Below are positions 8,186 to 17,300 of a stretch of DNA of 64,000 nucleotides, in pieces (the first letter of the stretch is position 1; each line of letters opens with the position of its first letter). The notes beneath the pieces were generated by a model, which was not told the origin of the DNA, ran no database searches, and saw only the letters and a list, made by a program, of their open reading frames with translations. The stretch is taken from the NCBI GenBank assembly GCA_016719485.1, contig JADJZB010000022.1:62001-126000 (forward strand), given 5' to 3'. A program made the position numbers and the translations under genes. Origin of the DNA: Holophagales bacterium. Its GTDB lineage: Bacteria; Acidobacteriota; Thermoanaerobaculia; UBA5066.

Positions 8186-8648
8186 GGGCTTCCAGCTCGG
8201 CGGCGAGCGCCGAGAGGACGCGCGCGGCGGCCTCGATGTCCGCGGGAGCGACCCGCCCGAGCGTGCGGCGCGTCGCTTCCTCCACCGTCCCCGATGCGGA
8301 GACGGCGACCCTCTTCCCCGCGCCCGTCAGGCGGAGGCGGGTCCGCCTCCGGTCCACGGGGTCCTCCGTCCGCTCGACGAGCGCGGCGCGCTCGAGCCCC
8401 TTGACGATGACGGTCACCGTGCTCGGGTGGAGGCGCAGGACGGACGCGACCTCCCCGGGGCTGATCCCCGGGAACTTCCCGACGACCCGGAGGGCGAGGC
8501 GCTGGGGCCCCGTGACGCCGAGCGCCGAGGCCATGCGCCGCGATGCCGTCTGGAGGGCGTGGTCGAGCCTCCAGAGGAGCTTCATGAAATCGAGAGCCTT
8601 TCCGAGCGGTGCCTCCTCGGGGCTCTCCGGTCCTCCGGACGTTCCCAT
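8142..8648 (-). CDS. MarR-family transcriptional regulator
   Basis: This is a 168-residue winged-helix dimeric repressor. The core has the recognition region PGEVASVLRLHPSTVTVIVKGLE followed by the wing VERTEDPVDRRRTRLRLTGAGK, typical of MarR (the DxRxxxxxLTxxG pattern). ATG 8648 was chosen because GGAGGAG lies just upstream; a GTG at 8693 would add 15 residues with no site. It diverges from the sucrose operon. An imperfect inverted repeat in the shared intergenic region overlaps that operon's -35 box, so control of the operon is likely but unproven. Its 3' end overlaps the convergent permease gene by 44 bases. Confidence 0.88.
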   Translation of the reverse strand: MGTSGGPESPEEAPLGKALDFMKLLWRLDHALQTASRRMASALGVTGPQRLALRVVGKFPGISPGEVASVLRLHPSTVTVIVKGLERAALVERTEDPVDRRRTRLRLTGAGKRVAVSASGTVEEATRRTLGRVAPADIEAAARVLSALAAELEAPTARGSSRPARRRG

Positions 8649-8704
8649 CTCTCCTCCGCGCGGCCCGCGCCGGCCGCGCCCCGATTTCACCACGACTCTG
8701 TTGG

Positions 8705-8731
8705 TTTGGGGTCCAATCTTTTGACCTCAAA
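8705..8731. promoter_or_regulatory. Candidate MarR operator
   Basis: TTTGGGGTC (8705-8713) and GACCTCAAA (8723-8731) form an inverted repeat with 8 of 9 positions matching and a 9-base spacer. It covers the -35 box of the sucrose operon and lies between the divergent MarR gene and that operon. Confidence 0.5.
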
Positions 8732-8748
8732 CGAATTTCCGGTAGGAT
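8721..8748 (+). promoter_or_regulatory. Sigma-70 promoter of the sucrose operon, leaderless
   Basis: TTGACC (8721-8726), a 16-base spacer and TAGGAT (8743-8748) form a promoter. The -10 ends 6 bases before GTG 8755, so the transcript would begin at the start codon. No Shine-Dalgarno sequence is present. Confidence 0.6.
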
Positions 8749-8754
8749 CGGTGC

Positions 8755-9714
8755 GTGACGCCGCGCCACCCGTCCCGCCCCGGTCCCTCCCCGTCGCCCC
8801 GCGTCTGCGTCTTCGGCGAGGCGCTCGTCGACGCGCTGCCCGGCGGAGAGGTCCCCGGCGGCGCCCCGTTCAACGTCGCCTGCCACGCGGCGGGCTTCGG
8901 GCTCGCCCCGCTCCTCGTGACCCGCGTCGGGCGCGACGAGGCGGGCGCGACCCTCCTCGGCGCCCTCGCCGCGGCCGGCGTCCCCGCCTCCGGCGTCGGA
9001 GTCGACGCGGTCCGCCCCAGCGGGCGCGCCGTCGTCTCGCTCCGCGGCGGTGTGCCGCGGTTCGAGATCCCCGAGGGGGCCGCATTCGACGCGATCGACG
9101 GCGAGGCCGCCGGACGGGTGACGAAGGAGTGGGGCCCCTCGGTCGTGGCGTTCGGGACCCTCGCCCAGAGGGACCCCGTTTCCCGGGCGGCCCTCCACGA
9201 GGTCCTCTCGGCCACGAAGGCCCTCCGCCTCGCCGACCTGAACCTGCGCGCCTCCTGGTACGACGGCTCCGTCGTCTGCAGGGCCCTTTCGGCCGCGCAC
9301 GTCGTCAAGGTGAGCGACGAGGAGCTCGAGGAGGTCCGCCGCCTCCTCTGTCTGACGCTCCGGGACCACGAGGCGCTCTCGGCCGACGTCGTCCGCCGTT
9401 TCCGGCTGCGCGCCCTCTACGTCACGCGCGGAGCGAAGGGGGCGTTCGTCGCCGCCCGGATCGGCGGAGACGTCGTGACCTTCGTGGAGGTCCCCGCCGC
9501 GGAGCCCCCCGGGCCCGTCGTCGACACCGTCGGGGCCGGCGACGCCTTCACGTCGGTCGTCCTCCTCGGCCTCGTGAAGGGCTGGACGGCCGAGGAGAGC
9601 CTCCGCCGCGGCGTCGACTTCGCCGGCGCCGTGACGCGGATCGCGGGGGCCACCCCGGGGGACCCGGCGTTCTACGCCCCGTTCCTCTCGGCGTGGGGAC
9701 GGGGGACGCCGTGA
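8755..9714 (+). CDS. PfkB-family sugar kinase, probable fructokinase
   Basis: This 319-residue PfkB/ribokinase-fold cytosolic kinase probably phosphorylates fructose to fructose-6-phosphate with ATP. The N-terminal signature is CVFGEALVDALPGGEVPGG, then APFNVACHAAGFG for sugar binding. The C-terminal PfkB signature DTVGAGDAFTSVVLLG carries the catalytic Asp (GAGD) and anion hole. Fructose as substrate is inferred from context: the next genes make and cleave sucrose, and sucrose synthase releases fructose. The start is GTG 8755 after a leaderless-type promoter; the stop overlaps the next gene as GTGA. This opens a seven-gene operon reaching 19023. Confidence 0.85.
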   Translation: MTPRHPSRPGPSPSPRVCVFGEALVDALPGGEVPGGAPFNVACHAAGFGLAPLLVTRVGRDEAGATLLGALAAAGVPASGVGVDAVRPSGRAVVSLRGGVPRFEIPEGAAFDAIDGEAAGRVTKEWGPSVVAFGTLAQRDPVSRAALHEVLSATKALRLADLNLRASWYDGSVVCRALSAAHVVKVSDEELEEVRRLLCLTLRDHEALSADVVRRFRLRALYVTRGAKGAFVAARIGGDVVTFVEVPAAEPPGPVVDTVGAGDAFTSVVLLGLVKGWTAEESLRRGVDFAGAVTRIAGATPGDPAFYAPFLSAWGRGTP

Positions 9715-11855
9715 CCGGCGGCCTCTACCTCCTCCACCTGAGCCTCCACGGGCTCGTCCGCGGGACGAGCCCGGAGCTCGGCCGCGACCCCGATACCGGC
9801 GGCCAGGTCACCTACGTCCTCGAGCTCGCGCGCGCCCTGGCGCGCTCCCCGGCCGTCGCCCGCGTCGACCTCGTGACGCGCCTCGTCGAGGACCCGGCGG
9901 CCGGGCCCGACTACGCCGTGCCCCAGGAGCCGCTCGGGGAGAAGGCCCGCCTCGTGAGGCTCCCCTTCGGGCCGCGGCGGTACCTGCGCAAGGAGCTCCT
10001 CTGGCCGCACCTTCCCGCCCTCGTCGACCGCTGCGTCGAGTACCTGCGCGCCCAGGAACGCCTCCCTCACCTGATCCACACCCACTACGCCGACGCGGGC
10101 TACGTCGGGGTGCGCCTCTCGCAGCTCCTCGGCATCCCGCTCGTCCACACGGGGCACTCCCTCGGCCGGACGAAGAGGTCCCGCCTCCTCGCCGGCGGCC
10201 GGCTCGAGTCGGGCCTCGAGCGCCAGTTCCGGTTCACCCACCGGATCGCCGCGGAGGAGGAGGTCCTCGAGAACGCCCGGCTCGTCCTCGCGAGCACGCG
10301 CCAGGAAGCGGAAGAGCAGTGGGGCGAGTACGACAACTTCCGCCCCGGCCGGTTCGCGGTCGTCCCGCCCGGCGTCGACACGTCGCGCTTCTCCCCGCCG
10401 ATCCCGATCCGCACGCGGACGTCCTTCCCTGCGATAGACCGCTGGCTCCGGGACCCGCACCTCCCGCTCGTCCTCGCCATCAGCCGCCCCTCGCCGAAGA
10501 AGAACCTCCCCGCCCTCGTCGAGGCGTTCGGCCGCGACCCGGCCCTGCGGGAAAGGGCGAACCTCGCGATCCTGCCGGGAGTGCGCGACGACGTCGCCAC
10601 GGCCGAGGAGGAGGCGAGGGAGGTCTTCACGGACCTCCTTCTCGCCGCGGACCGGCACGACCTCTGGGGCTCGATCGCGCTCCCGAAGACGCACACCCCG
10701 GAGGACGTCCCGGAGATCTACCGCGTCGCCGCCCGGCGCCGCGGCGTCTTCGTGAACCCCGCTCTCACCGAGCCGTTCGGGCTCACGATCCTCGAGGCGG
10801 CCGCGAGCGGCCTCCCCGTCGTCGCGACCGCCGACGGCGGCCCCCGGGAGATCCTCTCGAACTGCCGCAACGGCCTCCTCGTCGACCCCCGCGACGTCGA
10901 CGCCCTCTCGCAGGCCCTGCGCGAGGCCCTCTCCGACTCCGCCCGCTGGAGCCAGTGGTCCCGCAACGGGCTGCGCCGCGTCCACGACACCTACTCCTGG
11001 GACGGACACGTGGAGCGCTACCTCGCCCTCTGCACCCGGCTCCTCCGGCGTGAGCGCAAGGCCCTCCGGCGGCGACACGCCGCGCTCGGGGCGACACCTC
11101 TCGCCCGTCTCGCCGACGCCTCGCACCTCCTCGTCACCGACATCGACGACACGCTCATCGGGGACGAGGAGGCGCTCGCGCGGCTCCTTCGGTGGCGGGT
11201 CGCGAACGCGCCGAGGGTCGCGTTCGGCGTCGCCACGGGGCGCTCCTTCCCCCGGACCCTCGAGGTCCTCGAGACCTGGAAGGTGCCGGTCCCGGACGTC
11301 CTCGTCACCTCCGTCGGCACCGAGATCCGCTTTGCCCCCGACCTGAAGCCCGACAAGGCCTGGGAGGGCCACATCCGCCACGGCTGGAGGCGCGAGGAGG
11401 TGGTCCGCGCGCTCGCCGGGGCCCCGGGCCTGAAAAAGCAGCCGGCGGTGAACGACGGGCCGTTCAAGGCGAGCTGGGACGTCCTGCCCGGGAGGACCGT
11501 CGACCTCGAAGGAGTGAGGCGACTCCTGCGCGCCCGCGGCCTCGCGGCCCGGCTCGTCTTCTCGCAGGGGAAGTTCCTCGACGTCCTGCCCGTCCGCGCC
11601 TCGAAGGGGCTCGCGGTGAGGTTCCTCGCCCTCCGGCTCGGCCTGCCGCTCGAGAGCTTCCTCGTTGCGGGCGATTCGGGGAACGATCTCGAGATGCTCG
11701 TCGGCGACACGATGGCCGTCGTCGTCGGCAACCACAAGCCCGAGCTCGAGGAGCTCCGCGGCCGCGACCGCGTCTACTTCGCCTCGGCCTCCTTCGCCGG
11801 CGGCATCCTCGAGGGGATCGGGCACTACCGGTTCGCGACGGAGGACCCATGCTGA
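9711..11855 (+). CDS. Sucrose-phosphate synthase fused to sucrose-phosphatase
   Basis: This 714-residue bifunctional enzyme would join UDP-glucose and fructose-6-phosphate to sucrose-6-phosphate and then dephosphorylate it. Residues 1-440 are a GT-B glycosyltransferase of family 4: HLSLHGLVRG near the start, DPDTGGQVTYVLELARAL, IHTHYADAGYVG, HSLGRTKRSRLL and the donor-binding EPFGLTILEAAASGLPVVAT. Residues about 465-705 are an HAD phosphatase of the sucrose-phosphatase type, with DIDDTLIG (nucleophile Asp477, Asp479), SVGTEIRF and GDSGNDLEML. Both active sites look complete. GTG 9711 overlaps the kinase stop; the 3' end overlaps the sucrose synthase start by 7 bases. Confidence 0.93.
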   Translation: MTGGLYLLHLSLHGLVRGTSPELGRDPDTGGQVTYVLELARALARSPAVARVDLVTRLVEDPAAGPDYAVPQEPLGEKARLVRLPFGPRRYLRKELLWPHLPALVDRCVEYLRAQERLPHLIHTHYADAGYVGVRLSQLLGIPLVHTGHSLGRTKRSRLLAGGRLESGLERQFRFTHRIAAEEEVLENARLVLASTRQEAEEQWGEYDNFRPGRFAVVPPGVDTSRFSPPIPIRTRTSFPAIDRWLRDPHLPLVLAISRPSPKKNLPALVEAFGRDPALRERANLAILPGVRDDVATAEEEAREVFTDLLLAADRHDLWGSIALPKTHTPEDVPEIYRVAARRRGVFVNPALTEPFGLTILEAAASGLPVVATADGGPREILSNCRNGLLVDPRDVDALSQALREALSDSARWSQWSRNGLRRVHDTYSWDGHVERYLALCTRLLRRERKALRRRHAALGATPLARLADASHLLVTDIDDTLIGDEEALARLLRWRVANAPRVAFGVATGRSFPRTLEVLETWKVPVPDVLVTSVGTEIRFAPDLKPDKAWEGHIRHGWRREEVVRALAGAPGLKKQPAVNDGPFKASWDVLPGRTVDLEGVRRLLRARGLAARLVFSQGKFLDVLPVRASKGLAVRFLALRLGLPLESFLVAGDSGNDLEMLVGDTMAVVVGNHKPELEELRGRDRVYFASASFAGGILEGIGHYRFATEDPC

Positions 11856-14239
11856 GCCGTCTTCACGACTTCGCCGAGACGCACCCGGACGTCTTCGTCC
11901 TCCTGATGAACCGCTGGCTCCGCGACGGACGCGGGGTCCTCCTCCGCTCGGACCTCGTCCGCGGCTTCGACGACGTCCGCCTCGCCTACGCGCAGGCCGA
12001 CCTCGCCGCGACTGCCCTCGGGATGGCCGTCGCCGCCGTGCAGGAGGGGATCTTCCGGGCGCCGTGGGCCGCCTTCTCCTTTCGGATCGGCCCCGGCCGG
12101 TGGGCCTACGCCCGGATCCACGCCGACCGCCTCGTCCCCGAGGAGATCTCCAGCACCGAGTTCCTCCGCTTCAAGGAAGGCCTCGTGACGCACGCGGACG
12201 CCGTGGACCCGCTCGAGCTCGACTTCGGCCCCTTCTCCCGCGGCTTTCCGCGACTGACCGAACCGCGGTCGATCGGCCAGGGGCTCTCGTTCCTCAACCG
12301 GCACCTCGCCAGCCAGCTCTTCCGCGACGGCGGCGCCGGGGCCGACCGGATCCACAGCTTCCTCGGCCTCCACGCTCTCGAGGGACGCTCGCTCCTCCTC
12401 CGCGTGGGCTTTCCGGACACCGCGGCCCTGAGGTCGGCCCTCAGGAAGGGGCACGCGCTCCTCGCCACGGCCAACCCCGGGACCCCGTGGAGCGACCTCG
12501 AGGAACGCCTCGCCGGGCTCGGCTTCGCGCCCGGCTGGGGCGCGACCGCGGGGCGCGCCGCCGAGACGATGAGCCTCCTCATCGACCTCTTCGAGGCTCC
12601 CTCGGCCGAGCTTCTCGAGGCGTTCCTCGCCCGCGTCCCGATGATCTCGCGCGTCCTCGTCCTGTCTCCGCACGGGTGGTTCGGCCAGTCGGGGGTCCTC
12701 GGCCTGCCGGACACCGGCGGGCAGGTCGTCTACATCCTCGACCAGGTCCGCGCGCTGGAGCGCGAGATGCGGGACCGGATGGCGGTGCAGGGGGTCGACG
12801 TCGAGCCGCGGATCGTCGTCGTCACGCGCCTCATCCCCGAAGCGGGGTCGACCGGCTGCGACGAGCGGCTCGAGCCGATCGACGGCTGCCGGAGCGCCGT
12901 CATCCTGAGGGTCCCGTTCCGCGAGGCCGACGGCAGCGTCGTCCGCTCCTTTCTCTCCCGCTTCAAGGTCTGGCCCTACCTCCACCGCTTCTCGCGCGAG
13001 GTCGAGCGCGAGGCCGCGGCGGAGATGGGCGGGCGCCCCGACCTGATCCTCGGGAACTACTCCGACGGCAACCTCGTCGCGGCCCTGATCGGGATGCGCC
13101 TCGGCGTGACGCACGCGACGATCGCCCACGCCCTGGAGAAGACGAAGTACCTCCTCTCCGCCCTCCACTGGCAGGAGATGGAGGAGGAGTACGCCTTCTC
13201 CGTCCAGTACACCGCCGACCTCTTCGCGATGAACAGCGCCGACTTCATCGTGACGAGCACCTACCAGGAGATCGCCGGGACGAGTGAGGCGGTCGGGCAG
13301 TACGAGAGCTACTCTTCGTTCACCATGCCCGGTCTCTACCGCGTCGTGAACGGCGTCGACGTCTTCGACCCGCGGTTCAACATCGTCTCGCCCGGCGCGG
13401 ACGAGGACGTCTACTTCCCGTTCACCGAAGGTGCGCGACGCCTCGGGAGCCTCGCGCCGATGCTCGAGGAGCTCGTCCTCGGCGACCCGGGGCCCACGGC
13501 CCGCGGGCGCCTCGTCTCGCCGGAGCGGCCGATCGTCTTCACGATGGCCCGCCTCGACCGGATCAAGAACCTCGCCGGCCTCGTCTCGTGGTGGGCGAAC
13601 GACGAGCGGCTCCGGGGCCTCGCGAACCTCGTCGTCGTCGGCGGGCACGTCGACACGAGCCTCTGCGCCGACGGCGAGGAGCGCGAGCAGGCGCTCCTGC
13701 TGCACGACCTCATGACCCGCCACGCGCTCGACGGCGGGGTCCGCTGGATCGGCCGGCGGCTCGACCGCCACCTGACGGGCGAGCTCTATCGCTGGGTCGC
13801 GGACCGGCGCGGCGTCTTCGTTCAGCCCGCCCTCTTCGAGGCCTTCGGCCTGACGGTCGTCGAGGCGATGGTGTCGGGCCTTCCGGTCTTCGCGACCTGC
13901 CACGGGGGCCCTTCGGAGATCATCGAGGACGGCCGCTCGGGCTTCCACGTCGACCCCAACGACGGGGCCGCCGCCACGGCGCGGATCGCGGACTTCCTCG
14001 AGCGCTGCGCCGCAGACCCCCGGGCCTGGAGCGTGATCTCCGAGGCCGGCATCGCGCGGGTCGCGGCCCGCTACACGTGGCGCCGCTACGCGGAGAGGAT
14101 CATGACGTTCTCGCGGATCTACGGCTTCTGGAAGTTCGTCTCCGGCCTCGAGCGGCAGGAGACGGCGCGCTATCTGCAGACCCTCGACCACCTCCTCCTC
14201 GGGCCGCGGGCCGCGGCCGTCCGTGGAGGCGCTGGCTGA
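11849..14239 (+). CDS. Sucrose synthase
   Basis: This 796-residue protein has the usual length for the family. It reversibly converts sucrose plus a nucleoside diphosphate to fructose plus nucleotide-glucose. The first about 265 residues are the sucrose-synthase N-terminal domain (RLHDFAETHPDVFVLLMNRWL). The catalytic GT-B domain begins with SGVLGLPDTGGQVVYILDQVRALE, then IAHALEKTKYLLSALHWQEM, FTMPGLYRVVNGVDVFDPRF and the donor-site FEAFGLTVVEAMVSGLPVFAT. The ATG lies inside the end of the synthase/phosphatase gene. Presence of both synthesis and cleavage enzymes suggests a sucrose cycle or storage pool. ADP versus UDP preference cannot be read reliably. Confidence 0.94.
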   Translation: MLSRLHDFAETHPDVFVLLMNRWLRDGRGVLLRSDLVRGFDDVRLAYAQADLAATALGMAVAAVQEGIFRAPWAAFSFRIGPGRWAYARIHADRLVPEEISSTEFLRFKEGLVTHADAVDPLELDFGPFSRGFPRLTEPRSIGQGLSFLNRHLASQLFRDGGAGADRIHSFLGLHALEGRSLLLRVGFPDTAALRSALRKGHALLATANPGTPWSDLEERLAGLGFAPGWGATAGRAAETMSLLIDLFEAPSAELLEAFLARVPMISRVLVLSPHGWFGQSGVLGLPDTGGQVVYILDQVRALEREMRDRMAVQGVDVEPRIVVVTRLIPEAGSTGCDERLEPIDGCRSAVILRVPFREADGSVVRSFLSRFKVWPYLHRFSREVEREAAAEMGGRPDLILGNYSDGNLVAALIGMRLGVTHATIAHALEKTKYLLSALHWQEMEEEYAFSVQYTADLFAMNSADFIVTSTYQEIAGTSEAVGQYESYSSFTMPGLYRVVNGVDVFDPRFNIVSPGADEDVYFPFTEGARRLGSLAPMLEELVLGDPGPTARGRLVSPERPIVFTMARLDRIKNLAGLVSWWANDERLRGLANLVVVGGHVDTSLCADGEEREQALLLHDLMTRHALDGGVRWIGRRLDRHLTGELYRWVADRRGVFVQPALFEAFGLTVVEAMVSGLPVFATCHGGPSEIIEDGRSGFHVDPNDGAAATARIADFLERCAADPRAWSVISEAGIARVAARYTWRRYAERIMTFSRIYGFWKFVSGLERQETARYLQTLDHLLLGPRAAAVRGGAG

Positions 14240-16032
14240 GCGAGGACGCGACAACCGGCCGGGGGAACGCCCGCGAACGCCTCGAGGCTCTCCTCGGCCT
14301 CCTCAGGCCGCGCTCGCGCCAGGCGGTGCTCGTCGCGGTCGTCCTGATCGGGGCGGGGTGCGGCCTCGTGGCCGTCGCGTTCCACGGCGCGATCGAGTTC
14401 GTCCGGGCCCTCCTCGTCGGCACGGCTATGGACCGGACGAGCGGGCTCGTGCGCGGCGCGCTCCTCGTCACCTTCCCCGCCGCGGCCGGGGCCCTCCTGG
14501 CCTGGCTCGTTCCCCGCCTGGCGCCGCGCGCCGGGGGCGGGCTCGCCCTCGTGCGGAGGGCGTACGCGGGAGAGCCCTCGACCCTCCTCGACGGGCGGAC
14601 GCTCGTCGGCGCGTTCGGCGCGAACGCCCTCTCGCTCGGCGCCGGGACGCCCCTCGGCCCCGAGGGGCCGACCGTCGTCCTGACGAGCGGATTCGCCGTG
14701 CGGGCCGCACGCGCCCTCGGGCTGCCGGGTCGCATGGTCCGCGGGATGGTGCCGATCGGCACCGCGGCGGGGATCGCCGCCATCTTCAGCGCGCCGATCA
14801 CCGGTGTCGTCTTCGCGCTCGAGGAGATCCTGGGGGCGGCCTCGCGCGGCGTCCTCGGCGGCTCGCTCCTGGCCGCCGTCGCGGCGGCCGTCGTCGAGCG
14901 GACGTTCCTCGGAGGCGAACGGCTCCTTCCCGCCTCTCCCGCCCGGTGGGGCGACCTGCGCGAGCTCCTCGGCTTCGCGGTCCTCGGCCTTCTCTGCGGG
15001 GCGGCGGCCGGGTGGCTTCCGCGCGTCGTCCCGATCCTCCAGAAGGGCCTCACGAAGCTCGTGGAGCGGGCGGGGCGCGGCGCGTTCGTCGCGCGCGGCG
15101 CGATCGCCGGGGCCGTCGCGGGCCTCCTCGGCGTCGTGGCGCCGGAGACGCTCGGCATCGGCTACCCCGCCGTCGCCGAGTGGCTCGGGGGCGGGGGGAC
15201 CGGCCCGCAGGCGGCGATCGCGTTCGCCGCCAAGCTCGCGGGGGTCGCCCTCGCGCTCGCGGCGCCGCTCGTGGGCGGCATCTTCGCGCCGTCGCTGTTC
15301 CTCGGGGCGTCCCTCGGCGCCGCTGCCGGGCACCTCGGGCAGTTCCTCTTCCCGATGGCGCACGTCGAGCCGGGAGCCTGGGCCCTCGTCGGGATGGGAG
15401 CGTTCTTCGCGGGCTTCCTCAGGACGCCGATCGCGTCCGTCCTGATCGTCTTCGAGGTGACGGGCGACTACGGCCTCATCCTGCCGCAGATGCTGGCGGT
15501 CGTCCTCGCTTCCGTCGTCGCGCGCCGGATCTCGCGCGAGACGCTCGTCGAGCGGGCCCTCGGGCCCGGGGCCGCGCGGCGCTCCTTCGACGGCGCCGAC
15601 CCGCTCGCGCGCCGGCGGGTGCGCGACGTGATGACGACCGAGCTCCGCGCTCCGCGCGCGTCGATGACGGCCCTCGAGGCGGCGCGGACCGCCGCGGGGA
15701 CGCGGCACGAGCAGTACCCCGTCGTCGACGAGGACGGCGTCCTCGCGGGCATCCTCTTCGCGAGAGACCTCGACGCCGCGATTCTCGAGAACCGTCAGGA
15801 CACGAGCGCCGGGAGCCTCGCGCTCCCCCCCGTCCTCGTCCTCACGCCCGACCTGACGCTCGCCGATGCCGCCCTCCGTCTCGCCCAGGCCGGCGAGACG
15901 CGCGCCCCGGTCGTCGCGTCTCTCGAAACGCAACGGCTCGTCGGCTTCCTCTCGTCGTCCGACCTGATCCGCGCGCGGCTCCACGTTCACGAGGAGGAGG
16001 GCTCGGGCCCGTCGATGGCGGACCTCGGATGA
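14236..16032 (+). CDS. ClC-family chloride channel/antiporter with CBS pair, probable CTG start
   Basis: This 598-residue membrane protein conducts chloride or exchanges chloride for protons. The pore motifs are GPEGP (141-145, with Glu143 as the gating glutamate) and GGIFAPSL (347-354). A pair of CBS domains (about 465-590, starting RRVRDVMTTELRAP) forms a cytosolic regulatory module that usually binds adenine nucleotides. No ATG, GTG or TTG lies close to the expected N-terminus. CTG 14236 overlaps the sucrose synthase stop as CTGA, exactly like the GTGA and ATGA junctions elsewhere in this operon, and GGAGG ends 6 bases before it. A ClC channel inside a sucrose operon is unusual and may link sucrose to osmotic or pH balance. 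Confidence 0.88.
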   Translation: MSEDATTGRGNARERLEALLGLLRPRSRQAVLVAVVLIGAGCGLVAVAFHGAIEFVRALLVGTAMDRTSGLVRGALLVTFPAAAGALLAWLVPRLAPRAGGGLALVRRAYAGEPSTLLDGRTLVGAFGANALSLGAGTPLGPEGPTVVLTSGFAVRAARALGLPGRMVRGMVPIGTAAGIAAIFSAPITGVVFALEEILGAASRGVLGGSLLAAVAAAVVERTFLGGERLLPASPARWGDLRELLGFAVLGLLCGAAAGWLPRVVPILQKGLTKLVERAGRGAFVARGAIAGAVAGLLGVVAPETLGIGYPAVAEWLGGGGTGPQAAIAFAAKLAGVALALAAPLVGGIFAPSLFLGASLGAAAGHLGQFLFPMAHVEPGAWALVGMGAFFAGFLRTPIASVLIVFEVTGDYGLILPQMLAVVLASVVARRISRETLVERALGPGAARRSFDGADPLARRRVRDVMTTELRAPRASMTALEAARTAAGTRHEQYPVVDEDGVLAGILFARDLDAAILENRQDTSAGSLALPPVLVLTPDLTLADAALRLAQAGETRAPVVASLETQRLVGFLSSSDLIRARLHVHEEEGSGPSMADLG

Positions 16033-17300
16033 GCGCGCGCGGGGCCGGCGCCGCGCCGGCACTCGCTCTGCTGCTCGCGGTCTCCGGGTGTCGCGCGGGA
16101 GAGACGCCCCCCGGCAACGGCGTCACGCTCCGGATGCTCGTGCCGGCGAACGAGCGCCCCTTCTGGATGCCCCTCACCGAGAGCTTCACGAAAGCCCGTC
16201 CGGGGACACGGATCGTCCTCGAGGAGGGCCCGGTCCCGACGGACCTGCGCGAGAGCCTGACGACCGCGGCCCTCCTCTCTGCGGACGGCGCATTCGACCT
16301 CGTCTACCTCGACGTCACCTGGACCTCGAAGCTCGCGGCGGCCGGCTGGCTCCTCCCGCTCGACGGCGAGATCGGCGAGGCGGAACGCTCCGCCTTCCTC
16401 CCGCAGGCGCTCGCCGCCGGGTTCTTCCGCGGTCGCCTCTACCGCATCCCCTTCCGCACCGACGTCGGGCTCCTCTACTACCGCGCCGACCTCCTCGCGG
16501 CCGCGGGGATCGCCCCGCCCCGCACGTTCGCCGAGCTCGAAGCCGCCGCGCGGCGCCTCCAGTCGCCGCCGGAACGCTGGGGGTTCCTCTGGCAGGGGGC
16601 CCAGTACGAGGGGCTCGTCTGCTTCTTTCTCGAGGTCCTGCACGGCCACGGCGGCTCCTGGATCGACCCGGGGACGCTCGAGGTCGGCCTCGACAGGCCC
16701 CAGGCCGAGGCCGCGCTCTCCTTCCTCCTGCGCGCCCGCGCACCGGGCGGCATCAGCCCGCAGGGCGTGGCCGCGTACAAGGAGGAAGAGACGCGCCACC
16801 TCTTCCAGTCGGGACGCGCGGTCTTCCTCAGAAGCTGGCCCTACGTCTGGCGCCTCGCGCAGCGCGAAGGCTCCGCCGTGGCGGGGAAGATCGGCGTCCT
16901 CCCCGTGCCGACCCTCTCGGGCGACGCGGGCTCGGGGACGCTCGGCGGCTGGGGCCTCGCCGTGGCCCGCTCCTCGCGCCACCCCGCAGAGGCGCTCGCC
17001 TTCGTCCGTCACGCGACGACGCTCGAGAGCCAGCGGCTCTTCTGCGAGGCGACCGGCTTCGCGCCCGCGCGGGCGGACGCGTACGAAAACCCGGCCCTGC
17101 TCGCCGCGAACCCGTTCCTCGCCGACCTGAGGCGGATCCACGCCGGCGCGACACCCCGGCCCGTCATCGCGCGGTACGCGCAGGCGTCCGACATCCTCCA
17201 GCGACACCTGACGGCCGCCCTCGCGGGTCTCTCGACGCCGCGCGCGGCGCTCGCGTCCGCAGCCCGCGAGACGCGCCTCGTCATCGGGGACGCGCCGTGA
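16029..17300 (+). CDS. ABC sugar-binding lipoprotein (family 1 solute-binding protein)
   Basis: This 423-residue extracytoplasmic substrate-binding protein belongs to the sugar (CUT1) class. The N-terminus ends in a lipobox LAVSGC, so it is lipid-anchored. The body matches the maltose/trehalose-binding fold: FDLVYLDVTWTSKLAAAGWLLPLD, YRIPFRTDVGLLYYR, WGFLWQGAQYEGLV and GTLGGWGLAVAR. It starts at ATGA overlapping the ClC stop and is followed directly by two permease genes. The ligand is probably a glucoside such as sucrose, maltose or trehalose; this is inferred from the neighbours. No ATPase gene accompanies it in the window. Confidence 0.88.
   Translation: MSARGAGAAPALALLLAVSGCRAGETPPGNGVTLRMLVPANERPFWMPLTESFTKARPGTRIVLEEGPVPTDLRESLTTAALLSADGAFDLVYLDVTWTSKLAAAGWLLPLDGEIGEAERSAFLPQALAAGFFRGRLYRIPFRTDVGLLYYRADLLAAAGIAPPRTFAELEAAARRLQSPPERWGFLWQGAQYEGLVCFFLEVLHGHGGSWIDPGTLEVGLDRPQAEAALSFLLRARAPGGISPQGVAAYKEEETRHLFQSGRAVFLRSWPYVWRLAQREGSAVAGKIGVLPVPTLSGDAGSGTLGGWGLAVARSSRHPAEALAFVRHATTLESQRLFCEATGFAPARADAYENPALLAANPFLADLRRIHAGATPRPVIARYAQASDILQRHLTAALAGLSTPRAALASAARETRLVIGDAP

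Noticed and set aside
11825..14254. 809-codon minus-strand ORF opposite sucrose synthase
   Set aside because: Composition is Glu/Asp/Arg repeats typical of the antisense of GC-rich genes; the plus strand encodes an intact sucrose synthase.
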